Made by a program: the position numbers and the translations under genes. A model generated the notes under the pieces. It worked only from the letters and a program-made list of their open reading frames with translations, was not told the origin of the DNA and ran no database searches. From CBDCGS01 sp965216915 (GTDB taxonomy: Bacteria; Pseudomonadota; Alphaproteobacteria; UBA828): DNA of 64,000 nt. Location of the stretch: positions 62,001 to 126,000 of the forward strand of contig CBDCGS010000011.1 in assembly GCA_965216915.1 (NCBI GenBank), written 5' to 3'. Positions 56,035 to 64,000 of this stretch are shown here, piece by piece. Each line of letters starts with the position of its first letter. The stretch's first letter is position 1.

Positions 56035-57771
56035 ATGAGCGCGGCCCATTCCAAGCTCGCCCCGCAGGAGGTGTCGGCGGTCGACCCCGGCATCGATGCA
56101 CAGGTTGCGCGCCTCGGGCCGTCTCTCGTCGCACACTATCCCGGGCCCCTCGCGCTCGCCGGGCCCGACGGCTCGCTGCGCCCGTTGAACCAGAGCGGTC
56201 GGGCACTCGTTGCAGCGCTGGAGGGCGTCGTCCGGCCTTTGTTCGAGACGCTCCTGAGCCAGGCCACGAAATCGGGGATTGCCCAGAGCGAGGCCATCCG
56301 GCTGAGCGAGGAGCGGCTCGGCGCGGCGCTCAGCATCTTCGTCGTGCCGATCGATGCCGCGCCGGGCGCCATGCCCCAAGAGGGCACGAGCTTTTTCGTG
56401 CTCGGCCGCGACGCCACGCTCGACCGCAACTTGCGCGAAGCTTTGATCGAATCTCGGCGGCGCTACAAAGATCTGGTCGAGTGCTCCTCGGATTTCGTGT
56501 GGGAAACCGCGCCGGACGGCAGTTTCGATTTCGTCACGGCGCGCGGCGCGCTCGGCTACCCGCCGGAGCATCTCGTCGGATCGTTTGCCCGCGACCTGCT
56601 GGACCGGCGCCGGACACGCCCCGACCCGTTTCCCTTCGAAGCCCGCGAGCCAACGGAAGACGCGGAGGTGTGGTTCCGGAGTGCCGACGGCGACGCCGTC
56701 TGCATGCTGGTCTCGAGTGTGCCGCTTTACGACGCGGACGGCCAATGGGAAGGCGCCCGGGGCGTCTGCAAGGATGTCACCCAGGTGCGCATGCGCGACG
56801 AAGCCCTCGCCCGTGCGCGGGCCCGCGAAGCATTGCTCGCGCGGATCGTGCGCACCATTCGCGATGAGGTCGAGCCGGATCGCTTGCTCGACGCCGCGGC
56901 GAACGCGGTCTCCGAGGCGATGGGCTCCAACGCCTGCTGGATTTATCGCTCGGACGCCGCGGGCACGCTGACCCTCGCTTCGGAATGCGCGAATGAGCCG
57001 GCGCCCGCCGCCGAGCGCCTCACACCGATCGAGCGAACCTTCGAGGAGATCCAGGCCGACGACGCCGGCGGGCGCCTCTTCGCCATTCCGGCGTTCTATC
57101 GCGACCGGCGCAACGGCATCATCTGCATCGCCCGCGCCGACAGGCGTGGGTTGAGCGATGACGAACGCGACCTTTTGATCGGCGTCGCCGATCAGCTCGG
57201 AATCGCGCTGCAGCAGATCGAAGCGCAGGAAACGCTCCTTGCGCTTTCGCGCACCGACGAGCTGACGGGCCTCCTCAACCGGCGCGCCTTCGTGGTCGAG
57301 GCGGAAGCCGGGATCGCCCGGGCCCGACGCACCAAGACCCCCTGCGCCCTGCTCTACGTGGACCTCGACAATTTCAAGGCCGTGAACGACCAGCGCGGTC
57401 ATTCCGCCGGCGACGCGGCGTTGAAGGCTCTCGCCGCCCTTCTGCTCGCGAACGTGCGGAGCCGGGACTACGTCGGTCGCCTCGGCGGCGACGAGTTTGC
57501 GGTTTGGCTCGACCAAGCCGACACGCAGGCCGCAGGCCGCAAGGCCCACACGCTCACCCAGGAGGGCCGCGCGCTTGCGCGTTTCTCGGAGGGGTTGGCG
57601 AAGCCGCTCAGCACGTCGATCGGGGTTGCCGTGTTCGATCCCGCATCGGACGAGACGCTCGACGACCTATTCGCGCGTGCCGATGCGGCAATGTATGCGG
57701 CGAAGCAGGCCGGCAAGGGCCAGACGGCGGTCGCGCCCCCGCAGCCACCGGCGCGGAGAACCGCGCCATGA
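56035..57771 (+). CDS. PAS-GAF-GGDEF diguanylate cyclase
   Basis: Makes cyclic di-GMP. 578 residues: an N-terminal region with a degenerate PAS-like part (about 20-125), a PAS domain (about 135-260, YKDLVECSSDFVWETAPDGS), a GAF domain (about 262-405) and the GGDEF domain (about 410-570). The active site GGDEF is at 484-488, preceded by DELTGLLNRRAF and VDLDNFKAVND. An inhibitory RxxD site (Arg475-Asp478) is in the right place, so product feedback is expected. No transmembrane segment or EAL domain. The stop overlaps the DUF2336 gene (ATGA). The 162-base divergent gap upstream shows no convincing promoter. Confidence 0.93.
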   Translation: MSAAHSKLAPQEVSAVDPGIDAQVARLGPSLVAHYPGPLALAGPDGSLRPLNQSGRALVAALEGVVRPLFETLLSQATKSGIAQSEAIRLSEERLGAALSIFVVPIDAAPGAMPQEGTSFFVLGRDATLDRNLREALIESRRRYKDLVECSSDFVWETAPDGSFDFVTARGALGYPPEHLVGSFARDLLDRRRTRPDPFPFEAREPTEDAEVWFRSADGDAVCMLVSSVPLYDADGQWEGARGVCKDVTQVRMRDEALARARAREALLARIVRTIRDEVEPDRLLDAAANAVSEAMGSNACWIYRSDAAGTLTLASECANEPAPAAERLTPIERTFEEIQADDAGGRLFAIPAFYRDRRNGIICIARADRRGLSDDERDLLIGVADQLGIALQQIEAQETLLALSRTDELTGLLNRRAFVVEAEAGIARARRTKTPCALLYVDLDNFKAVNDQRGHSAGDAALKALAALLLANVRSRDYVGRLGGDEFAVWLDQADTQAAGRKAHTLTQEGRALARFSEGLAKPLSTSIGVAVFDPASDETLDDLFARADAAMYAAKQAGKGQTAVAPPQPPARRTAP

Positions 57772-59024
57772 GCGAGTGGGACATGCGAAGACCCTCGGAC
57801 GACCCCGCCCCACCCGAGGAGCTGATGGACTATGCCGAGGCGAAGCGGCTCGCGGTCGATCCCGACCCCGCGGTGCGAGGTGCCCTCGCCGCGCGTGCCG
57901 ATGTTCAGCCGGAGGTGCTCGTCTATCTCGCGGAGGATGAGGAGCCAGCGGTCCGACGCGCACTTGCCGAGAACGAGTATGCCCCGCGTCACGCCGATGT
58001 GCTGCTGGCGCGCGACGACGATGACGAGGTGCGTGTCGCGATCTCAAAGAAGATTGCGCGGCTCGCGCCCCAGCTCGGCGACGAGCAGCGCGACTGGCTG
58101 CGCCAGCTCACGGTCGAGGTGCTCGAGCAGGTGGCGCGCGACCAGCTGCCGCGCGTCCGAAAGATCCTTGCTCACGAGATTCGCCACTTAGACAGCGTGC
58201 CGCGCAAGCTCGTGCAGCGGCTCGCGCGCGATGTCGAGATCGCGGTCTGCGGGCCGATCCTGCAGTTCTCGCCGCTGCTCACCGACGACGATCTCCTCGA
58301 GATCATCCGCTCGGAACCGGTGCAGGGGGCGCTGAACGCCGTCGCCCGGCGCGAGCGCCTCGGCGCCCGGCCGGCCGATGCGATCGTCGAGACCGGTAAC
58401 GAATCGGCGATTTGCGATCTGCTCGCCAATGGGAGCGCGCAAATCAAGGAAGACACGCTCGACCGCATCATCGACGACGCGCCGTCGCGCAGGGCATGGC
58501 ACAGGCCGCTGGTTCGCCGACGCGATCTCTCCCATCGAGCGGTGCGGCGCGTCGCGCAGTTCGTGACCGCGGCACTGCTCGCCGAGCTCGAGCAGCGCCA
58601 CGGGCTCGACCCGGAAACCACGAGCAACGTCGCGGCCAAGGTCAACGAGCGGCTGTCGGCGGATGGCCTCAACGAGGAAGGTATCCCGGCCGATCGGGCA
58701 CGCGCCGCCTACGACGCGAACAAGCTCGACGACAGCGCCTTTCTATCCGCCGCCGACCGGGGCGATCGCGAGTTCATCGTGCACGCTCTCGCGCTGAAAA
58801 CCAAAATCGCGACCGCGACCACGCGCAGCATCCTCGACGCACAGGTCGCGAAGACGATCGTTGCGCTGTGCTGGAAGGCGGGGCTCGCCATGCGCACGGC
58901 AATCCAAATTCAGCTCAAGGTCGCGCGGGTGACGCCGACCGAGGTCGTGAATGCCCGCGAGGGCATCTACTATCCCTTCTCCGGCGCCGAAATGCGCGAG
59001 ACGCTGCGCTTGCTCGCCAACTGA
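57768..59024 (+). CDS. DUF2336 domain-containing protein
   Basis: 418 residues. Characteristic DUF2336 segments are RKILAHEIRHLDSVPRKLV, LARDVEIAVCGPILQFSPLL and TDDDLLEIIR; the N-terminus has HEAT-like helical repeats (AVRGALAARADVQPEVLVYL, AVRRALAENEYAP) and the C-terminal part is helical (TATTRSILDAQVAKTIVALC). No enzyme motif, signal peptide or membrane segment, so a cytoplasmic scaffold or regulator is likely. The family is largely alphaproteobacterial and of unknown function. Its ATG overlaps the stop of the diguanylate cyclase, which suggests joint function. The frame is open upstream within the cyclase, but the overlap start is preferred. Confidence 0.85.
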   Translation: MSEWDMRRPSDDPAPPEELMDYAEAKRLAVDPDPAVRGALAARADVQPEVLVYLAEDEEPAVRRALAENEYAPRHADVLLARDDDDEVRVAISKKIARLAPQLGDEQRDWLRQLTVEVLEQVARDQLPRVRKILAHEIRHLDSVPRKLVQRLARDVEIAVCGPILQFSPLLTDDDLLEIIRSEPVQGALNAVARRERLGARPADAIVETGNESAICDLLANGSAQIKEDTLDRIIDDAPSRRAWHRPLVRRRDLSHRAVRRVAQFVTAALLAELEQRHGLDPETTSNVAAKVNERLSADGLNEEGIPADRARAAYDANKLDDSAFLSAADRGDREFIVHALALKTKIATATTRSILDAQVAKTIVALCWKAGLAMRTAIQIQLKVARVTPTEVVNAREGIYYPFSGAEMRETLRLLAN

Positions 59025-59085
59025 GCATTTCGCTCATGCTCACGCGACATGCGCTCTCTCATTGGGAATGACGCAAATGCGTCGT

Positions 59086-59110
59086 CGCAGGTGATCCCAC
59101 CCCACCTGCG
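59086..59110. terminator. Hairpin in convergent gap (possible bidirectional terminator)
   Basis: Perfect eight-base arms CGCAGGTG and CACCTGCG with a nine-base loop lie between the convergent DUF2336 and hspQ genes (97-base gap). There is no strong T-run on either side, only ATTTGCTCT on the plus strand. A further short palindrome GACGCA-AA-TGCGTC is at 59070-59083. Position favours a terminator, probably weak or Rho-assisted. Confidence 0.4.
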
Positions 59111-59121
59111 CGGGATTTGCT

Positions 59122-59439
59122 CTAGTTCAGCGCGCGATTCGGGATGTACCGCCCGTCCTCGAAACCTGCGAAAAAATAGTCGAGCATGTCATGGCGGATG
59201 GGCGCGCCGCTTTGATCCGCTTCGAGATGCCGCTCCGCCACATAGGTCGTGTGGGCCGCGTCGTGAACCAGCACGTGATACCAGGGCTGATCCTTGGGCG
59301 GGCGCGAGCGCGCGACCTGCTCGTACCACTCCTCGGTTCCCTGGAAATCCGGATCGACGTCGAAAATCACGCCGCGATAGTCGAACTTCTTGTGGCGAAT
59401 GATCTGGCCGACCTCGAATTTCGCCCGTGCGACCGCCAT
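59122..59439 (-). CDS. hspQ: Heat shock protein HspQ
   Basis: YccV-like small protein; in E. coli it marks unstable DnaA for, and stimulates, Lon proteolysis. 105 residues from ATG 59439, with an AGGAG ribosome site seven bases upstream: ARAKFEVGQIIRHKKFDYRG, FDVDPDFQGTEEWYE and DQPWYHVLVHDAAHTTYVAE match the family. Ten upstream codons are open but lack a ribosome site. A TAGAAT box (59498-59493) may be its promoter. Confidence 0.94.
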   Translation of the reverse strand: MAVARAKFEVGQIIRHKKFDYRGVIFDVDPDFQGTEEWYEQVARSRPPKDQPWYHVLVHDAAHTTYVAERHLEADQSGAPIRHDMLDYFFAGFEDGRYIPNRALN

Positions 59440-59492
59440 AGGGCTGCTCCTCTCCAGCGCGCGCATCATGTCGACGGCGCCGCTGGACGATC

Positions 59493-59529
59493 ATTCTATA
59501 GCACACCGCCGCACGCGGCGCGTGCGGCG
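59493..59529 (-). promoter_or_regulatory. Candidate hspQ promoter overlapped by a 10-bp inverted repeat
   Basis: Minus strand TAGAAT at 59498-59493 is a good -10 box, 54 bases before hspQ. Where the -35 box should be lies a perfect inverted repeat, arms CGCCGCACGC and GCGTGCGGCG with three central bases (59507-59529). It may be an operator or activator site for hspQ, or the terminator hairpin of the upstream acyl-CoA ligase gene (stop at 59541), though no T-run follows it. Confidence 0.42.
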
Positions 59530-59540
59530 ACCCCTGCCGC

Positions 59541-61360
59541 TCAACTCGCGAGCGCCGCACGCTCCCGGTAGAGCGCATCGATCATGTCCGCGTATTTCTC
59601 GTGGATCTTGCTTCGGCGTATTTTTTGGGTCGCCGTCATTTCGTCGTCGTCGTGATCGAGCTCCTTGGTGAGGAGCACGAACCGGCGGATGGCCGCCACC
59701 TGCGCCACGCGGGTGTTGGCGTCGGCGACCGCCTCGTCGACCAGCGCGTGCACGGCGTCGTGCTCGGCGAGGCTCTTGAAGCTCGTATAGGCGAGGTCCC
59801 GCTGCTCGGCCCATGCGCTCACCGTGTCGTAGTCGATCTGGATCAGCGCAGTGAGGTAGGGGCGGCCGTCGCCGATGACAACGGCCTCCTTGATGAACGG
59901 GCTCACCTTGAGATTGTTCTCGAGCTCCGCGGGCGAGAGGTTCTTGCCGCCGGCGGTGATGATCACCTCCTTCTTGCGTCCGATGATTCTCACCTGGTCG
60001 CCGACCATTTCCGCCACGTCGCCGGTTTGAAGCCAGCCGTCGCGGAGCGTCTCCGCGCTTTGTTCGGACGCCCGAAAGTAGCCGGCGAATACCATGTCAC
60101 CGCGCAGCAGTAGCTCGCCGTCGGGCGCGATCCGAGCCTCCACGCCTGGCAGCGGCGGGCCGACCGTGCCATAGGCGAACGCCTCCGGCTTTTGCATGAA
60201 CCCGAGAGCCATGGTCTCGGTCATGCCGAACGCCTCGCGCACCGGAAGCCCGATAGTTCGGAAGAAGGTGAGTACGTCCGGCGCGATCGGCGCGGCACCC
60301 GAGAGCAGGAGGCGCCCGCGGCGAAGCCCGAGATGGTTTTGCAGCGCGCGAAAGATCAGCCAGTAAAAGAGCCAGAACGTCAGTCGCTCGCGCACCGTGC
60401 GCGCGGCCGGCGGCTTGTCGGCGAAAGGCCGGCAGGCCGCCATGCCGCGATCGAAGAGCCAGCGCCGAACACCGCCCGCCTCCGCCATCCGGATCTGCAC
60501 CGCCGCCTGCATCTTCTCCCAAATACGCGGAACACCGAGAAAGATCGTCGGGCCGATCTCGACGAGATCGCGTTGGATGGTGCGAAGGCTCTCGCCAAAA
60601 TTGACCACCGTGCCGACGCCGACGCCGATACAGGTGGTGAAAAGCTGCTCGGCGACATGGCAGAGCGGCAGATAGCTCACGCAGGAATCGCCCGCCTTGA
60701 GATTGGTCGCCTCGCGCACCGCGACGGCGGCATGGGCCATGTTGCGCCACGTGATCATCGCGCCCTTGGGCGGCCCCGTGGAGCCCGAGGTGTAGACGAC
60801 CAGCGCGACATCGTCGGGCACCTGCTCCGCGAGACACGCGTCGAGCGCCGCGCCCGCCGCCGGCAGCCCCGCGAGCCCAGCCTCCCGCACTGCCCCCCAG
60901 CTCGTGAGCCAGGGCTCGCTCTCGAGATCGATCCCGCGCGGATCAATCACGACAACACGCTGAACCCCCGTGAGCGTGTGACGCAGGGCGCTGAGCTTGT
61001 CGGCCTGCTCTTGGTCTTCGCAGATCACGAAGCGGCATTGGGCATGGCCGATCACATAGCCGACCTCGTTGGCCGGACTCGTGGGATAAACGCCGACGGT
61101 GATCGCGCCGGCGATCGCAATGCCCATCTGGGCGATCACCCACTCCGAGCGGTTCTCGCTGAGGATCGCGACGTGATCACCGGCGGCGAGTCCATCGAGC
61201 GAGAGACCGCAGGCAAAGGCCCGTGCTTCCGCGTGGTACTGCGCCCAGCTGATCGGGCGCCAGATCCCGTACTCCTTCTGGCGCAGCGCGACCCGGTTCG
61301 GCTCGCTGCGCGCGCGCTCGGCGAGTTGTTGTGGGAGGGTGAGGCGCGGCAGGTCCACGG

Positions 61361-61373
<13 letters not shown>
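59541..61373 (-). CDS. Long-chain acyl-CoA synthetase-type AMP-dependent ligase
   Basis: Activates a carboxylic acid via an acyl-AMP to its CoA ester. 610 residues of the ANL superfamily: P-loop VVYTSGSTGPPKGAMITW, LPLCHVAEQLF, SGAAPIAPDVLTFFRTIGLP, EAFGMTETMA, LQTGDVAEMVGDQVRIIGRK and KEVIITAGGKNLSP with the C-terminal lid. Best fit is the FadD/long-chain (FAA1-like) group. GTG start overlaps livF by 13 bases, so it is translated with a Liv-type importer. This suggests the imported compound is an acid that is then CoA-activated; the true substrate is not readable from sequence. Confidence 0.9.
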
Positions 61374-62158
<785 letters not shown>

Positions 62159-62165
62159 GGATCCG

Positions 62166-63362
62166 TCAGAGCTCGATCCAATCCGAGGCCGGCACCATCA
62201 GGCCGCTCGCCGAATCACCCTTGTAGATACGCCCGATCGGGATCGCGTTGTCGCGGAAGGTGACCGGCCGGCCGATCAGCCCGCCGGTATCCCAGTCCTT
62301 GATGCCATCGAGCTGCGCTTTCAGATTTTCGCCTGTCAGCGCCTGCCCCGCCTGCAACGCCCGCCCGATGACCTCGGCAAAGATCATGCCGCTGAACCAG
62401 GTCTGCAGGAAGTAGGTCGGCAGATACTCCGCCTTCGTCACCTGCGCCATCGTCGCGAGGGTCGTCGATTCCGCCTGCTCCCAATAATAGCGATAGGGGA
62501 ACACGCCCATATAATGATCGGCCAGGGGGCCGAGCTGCTGAACGACGAGCGGCTCCATCGCCCAGAAGGTGCCCATGAACGTCGCCTTCACGCCGGACGT
62601 CAGCGACTGCTTCATGACCTCCGGCCAGACGCTCGTGACATAGCCATGGAAGATCACGTAGTCCGGCTTCGCCCGCCGAAGCTTGAGCACCTCCGGCCCG
62701 ACATCGACCCCGGCCGGCTTGGTCTCGATCTCCTCGACGATCTCGATGCCGAGCGAGGCAGCCCGCGCCTTGGTGGCGGCGATGGGATCGCGGCCGAACT
62801 CCGTGTTCGAGTAGAAGAGCACCACGCGCGGCGCCTCAGAGCCTCGATTCTGGGCGATGTATTCGAGCAGGATGCCCATCATGTCGGCATAGGTCGGGCC
62901 CGCCATGAACTGGAATGGGTGCTTCTGCGGGTCCGAGAGATCCGTGGCGAACGAGGTGCCGCCGACGAGGATCTTGTAGCGCTCGTTCAGCTCCGGCGCG
63001 ACGAGCTTTGCGAAGCCCGTGCTGTCGCCAAAGAAAACCACCGCCTTGTTGTCGGCCGCCATGACCTGCTTGAAGATCGCGAGAGCCTTGTCCGGCTTGT
63101 AGCCACTGTCGTCGAGTACGAGCTCAATCTGCCGCCCGCCGAGCCCGCCGGTGGCGTTGAGCAAGCCGACGAACGCGCGCAACCCCTTCTCGCCCAGCGC
63201 GCCCGCCTTCGCGAACGGACCGGTGAGTGGCACGGCGCCGCCCCAGACGATGGTGTCGGCGGCGCGGGCCGGCGTGGCGGCACCGAGGCCGAGCCCCGCG
63301 AGTCCAAGTCCGGCGGCCCCCGTGAGAACGTTGCGACGAGTCAGATGTCCGAGTGTGCCCAT
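62166..63362 (-). CDS. Tat-exported ABC substrate-binding protein (Leu/Ile/Val-binding family)
   Basis: 398 residues, type I periplasmic-binding fold. A twin-arginine signal (TRRNVLTG at 8-15, then a Gly/Ala-rich hydrophobic core ending ARAAD) predicts folded export by Tat. Mature start VWGGAVPLTGPFAKAGALG is typical of LivJ/LivK-like receptors. A strong GGAGGGAGG ribosome site lies five bases before the ATG. It sits between livM and livF. Given the coupled acyl-CoA ligase, the ligand may be an aromatic or aliphatic acid rather than an amino acid. Confidence 0.9.
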   Translation of the reverse strand: MGTLGHLTRRNVLTGAAGLGLAGLGLGAATPARAADTIVWGGAVPLTGPFAKAGALGEKGLRAFVGLLNATGGLGGRQIELVLDDSGYKPDKALAIFKQVMAADNKAVVFFGDSTGFAKLVAPELNERYKILVGGTSFATDLSDPQKHPFQFMAGPTYADMMGILLEYIAQNRGSEAPRVVLFYSNTEFGRDPIAATKARAASLGIEIVEEIETKPAGVDVGPEVLKLRRAKPDYVIFHGYVTSVWPEVMKQSLTSGVKATFMGTFWAMEPLVVQQLGPLADHYMGVFPYRYYWEQAESTTLATMAQVTKAEYLPTYFLQTWFSGMIFAEVIGRALQAGQALTGENLKAQLDGIKDWDTGGLIGRPVTFRDNAIPIGRIYKGDSASGLMVPASDWIEL

Positions 63363-63413
63363 ATCAGCCTCCCTCCACGCATCATCGCGGCATTGTCTGA
63401 AAGTGGAGCGGTC

Positions 63414-63443
63414 ATTCTAGCGCCGATCGCGGACGGGAGCGAA
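63414..63443 (-). promoter_or_regulatory. Candidate promoter before the Liv-type binding protein
   Basis: Minus strand TTCGCT (63443-63438), 18-base spacer, TAGAAT (63419-63414), in the 95-base gap after livM. The -10 box is close to consensus, the -35 weak. It would allow extra expression of the binding protein relative to the membrane subunits. Confidence 0.4.
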
Positions 63444-63457
63444 CAGACACCGTTCCC

Positions 63458-64000
63458 TCACCTGCGAAACGGCCATAGATGGTAGGAGCGCCGCGCACGG
63501 TGTGCGATCGCCGCGAGCCCGCGCGGCTCGAAGATGAGGAAGCCGACGATCAACACGCCGAATACGATCTCCCGAACCGGCGACAGCAGCGCCAAGGCGT
63601 CGGGGCCCGCGAGCCGAACGATCGCACTCAGGACCTCCGGCACCAATGTCATGAAAAGCGCGCCAAGCACGCCGCCGAGAATCGTGCCCATGCCGCCGAC
63701 CACGATCGCGGCGAGATAGAAGATCGAGACGTCGAACCCGAACTGCTCGGGCGTCACCACTTTGAAGAAGTAGGCCATCAGCCCGCCGGCAACGCCTGCG
63801 TAGAACGCGCTCAGGCCGAACGACATGAGCTTGAAGCGCAGCAGGTCGATGCCCATCAGCTCGGCCGAAAGGTCGCGGTCGCGTATCGCGATGAAGGCAC
63901 GTCCGACCCGCGTGCGAAACAGATTCCGGGCGAAGAGAACCAACGGCACCATGAGAGCCGCGATCAGGTAGTAGAGCTCGAACTCGGTGTCGAGCACGAT
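63458..64000 (-). CDS. livM: Branched-chain amino acid-type ABC transporter permease LivM (5' end outside window)
   Basis: The C-terminal 180 residues are visible and the frame is open at base 64000. Membrane helices alternate with the family segment TRVGRAFIAIRDRDLSAELM, then KLMSFGLSAFYAGVAGGLMA and GGMGTILGGVLGALFM. The C-terminus is basic (HRARRSYHLWPFRR). The GTG at 63997 is internal, not the start. The gene continues beyond the window, probably next to livH and livG. Confidence 0.93.
   Translation of the reverse strand: MVLDTEFELYYLIAALMVPLVLFARNLFRTRVGRAFIAIRDRDLSAELMGIDLLRFKLMSFGLSAFYAGVAGGLMAYFFKVVTPEQFGFDVSIFYLAAIVVGGMGTILGGVLGALFMTLVPEVLSAIVRLAGPDALALLSPVREIVFGVLIVGFLIFEPRGLAAIAHRARRSYHLWPFRR

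Noticed and set aside
55873..57549. A 794-codon minus-strand open frame that fuses the HAD gene to an antisense copy of the diguanylate cyclase region
   Set aside because: The upstream part has no domain, is Arg/Gly/Ala-rich and is the mirror of a clear GGDEF gene; long antisense frames are expected at this G+C. Only the HAD part from 55872 is real.

Overview
The window is a gene-dense, roughly two-thirds G+C chromosomal segment from an alphaproteobacterium. The best guess is a Rhodospirillales-like lineage. The reasons are the F1 ATP synthase order atpHAGDC with no F0 genes beside it, the mdh-sucC-sucD-sucA-sucB-lpd order, the ffh-rpsP-rimM-trmD-rplS-leuCDB-asd chain, the EnvC-CtpA-polysaccharide deacetylase-RppH block, and DUF2336 and HspQ proteins. 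I see no rRNA, tRNA, CRISPR array, insertion sequence or prophage, and no gene-free stretch longer than about 210 bases. Almost everything is core metabolism or housekeeping.

Layout. 1-10412 (+): obgE (5' end missing), proB, proA, nadD, rsfS, rlmH, gpmI, an EnvC-type factor, ctpA, a divergent polysaccharide deacetylase and rppH. Many of these genes overlap by 1-4 bases. 10427-18628 (-): priA, then atpH-A-G-D-C, then a diiron ferritin-like protein. 18685-20336 (+): a small transaldolase and xerC. 20369-41578 (-): a 21-kb one-direction block. Read from its promoter end it runs ffh, rpsP, rimM, trmD, rplS, leuC, leuD, leuB, asd, a CitE/Mcl-type CoA-ester lyase, sdhC-D-A-B, mdh, sucC-D-A-B, lpd. 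It joins translation genes, leucine and aspartate-family synthesis, and half of the TCA cycle. 41790-44799 (+): dapF, mtaB, ftsY. 44807-45373 (-): a Nudix hydrolase. 45485-53086 (+): two tandem oligopeptide-type binding proteins with YejB, YejE and YejF. 53076-55872 (-): a HAD nucleotidase, dapD and dapE. 56035-59024 (+): a PAS-GAF-GGDEF diguanylate cyclase coupled to a DUF2336 gene. 59122-64000 (-): livM (cut by the window end), a Tat-exported binding protein, livF, an acyl-CoA ligase and hspQ.

The clearest anomaly is in the 2-oxoglutarate dehydrogenase genes. sucA carries five and sucB two single-base insertions, all between about 23.0 and 24.55 kb, while every other gene in the window reads through cleanly. 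Removing the seven bases restores frames of 966 and 438 codons with all expected motifs. This is either a local sequence-quality problem or very recent inactivation of the complex.

Smaller points of interest: two diaminopimelate-pathway units (dapF and nucleotidase-dapD-dapE) share a TATAAC box six bases before the ATG and no Shine-Dalgarno, suggesting leaderless transcripts; nadD appears to start at CTG; a conserved-ligand diiron protein of unknown function follows the ATP synthase genes; and several intergenic inverted repeats look like operators or terminators. I did not find a convincing new multi-gene system. The nearest candidates are the GGDEF/DUF2336 pair and the Liv-type importer joined to an acyl-CoA ligase.
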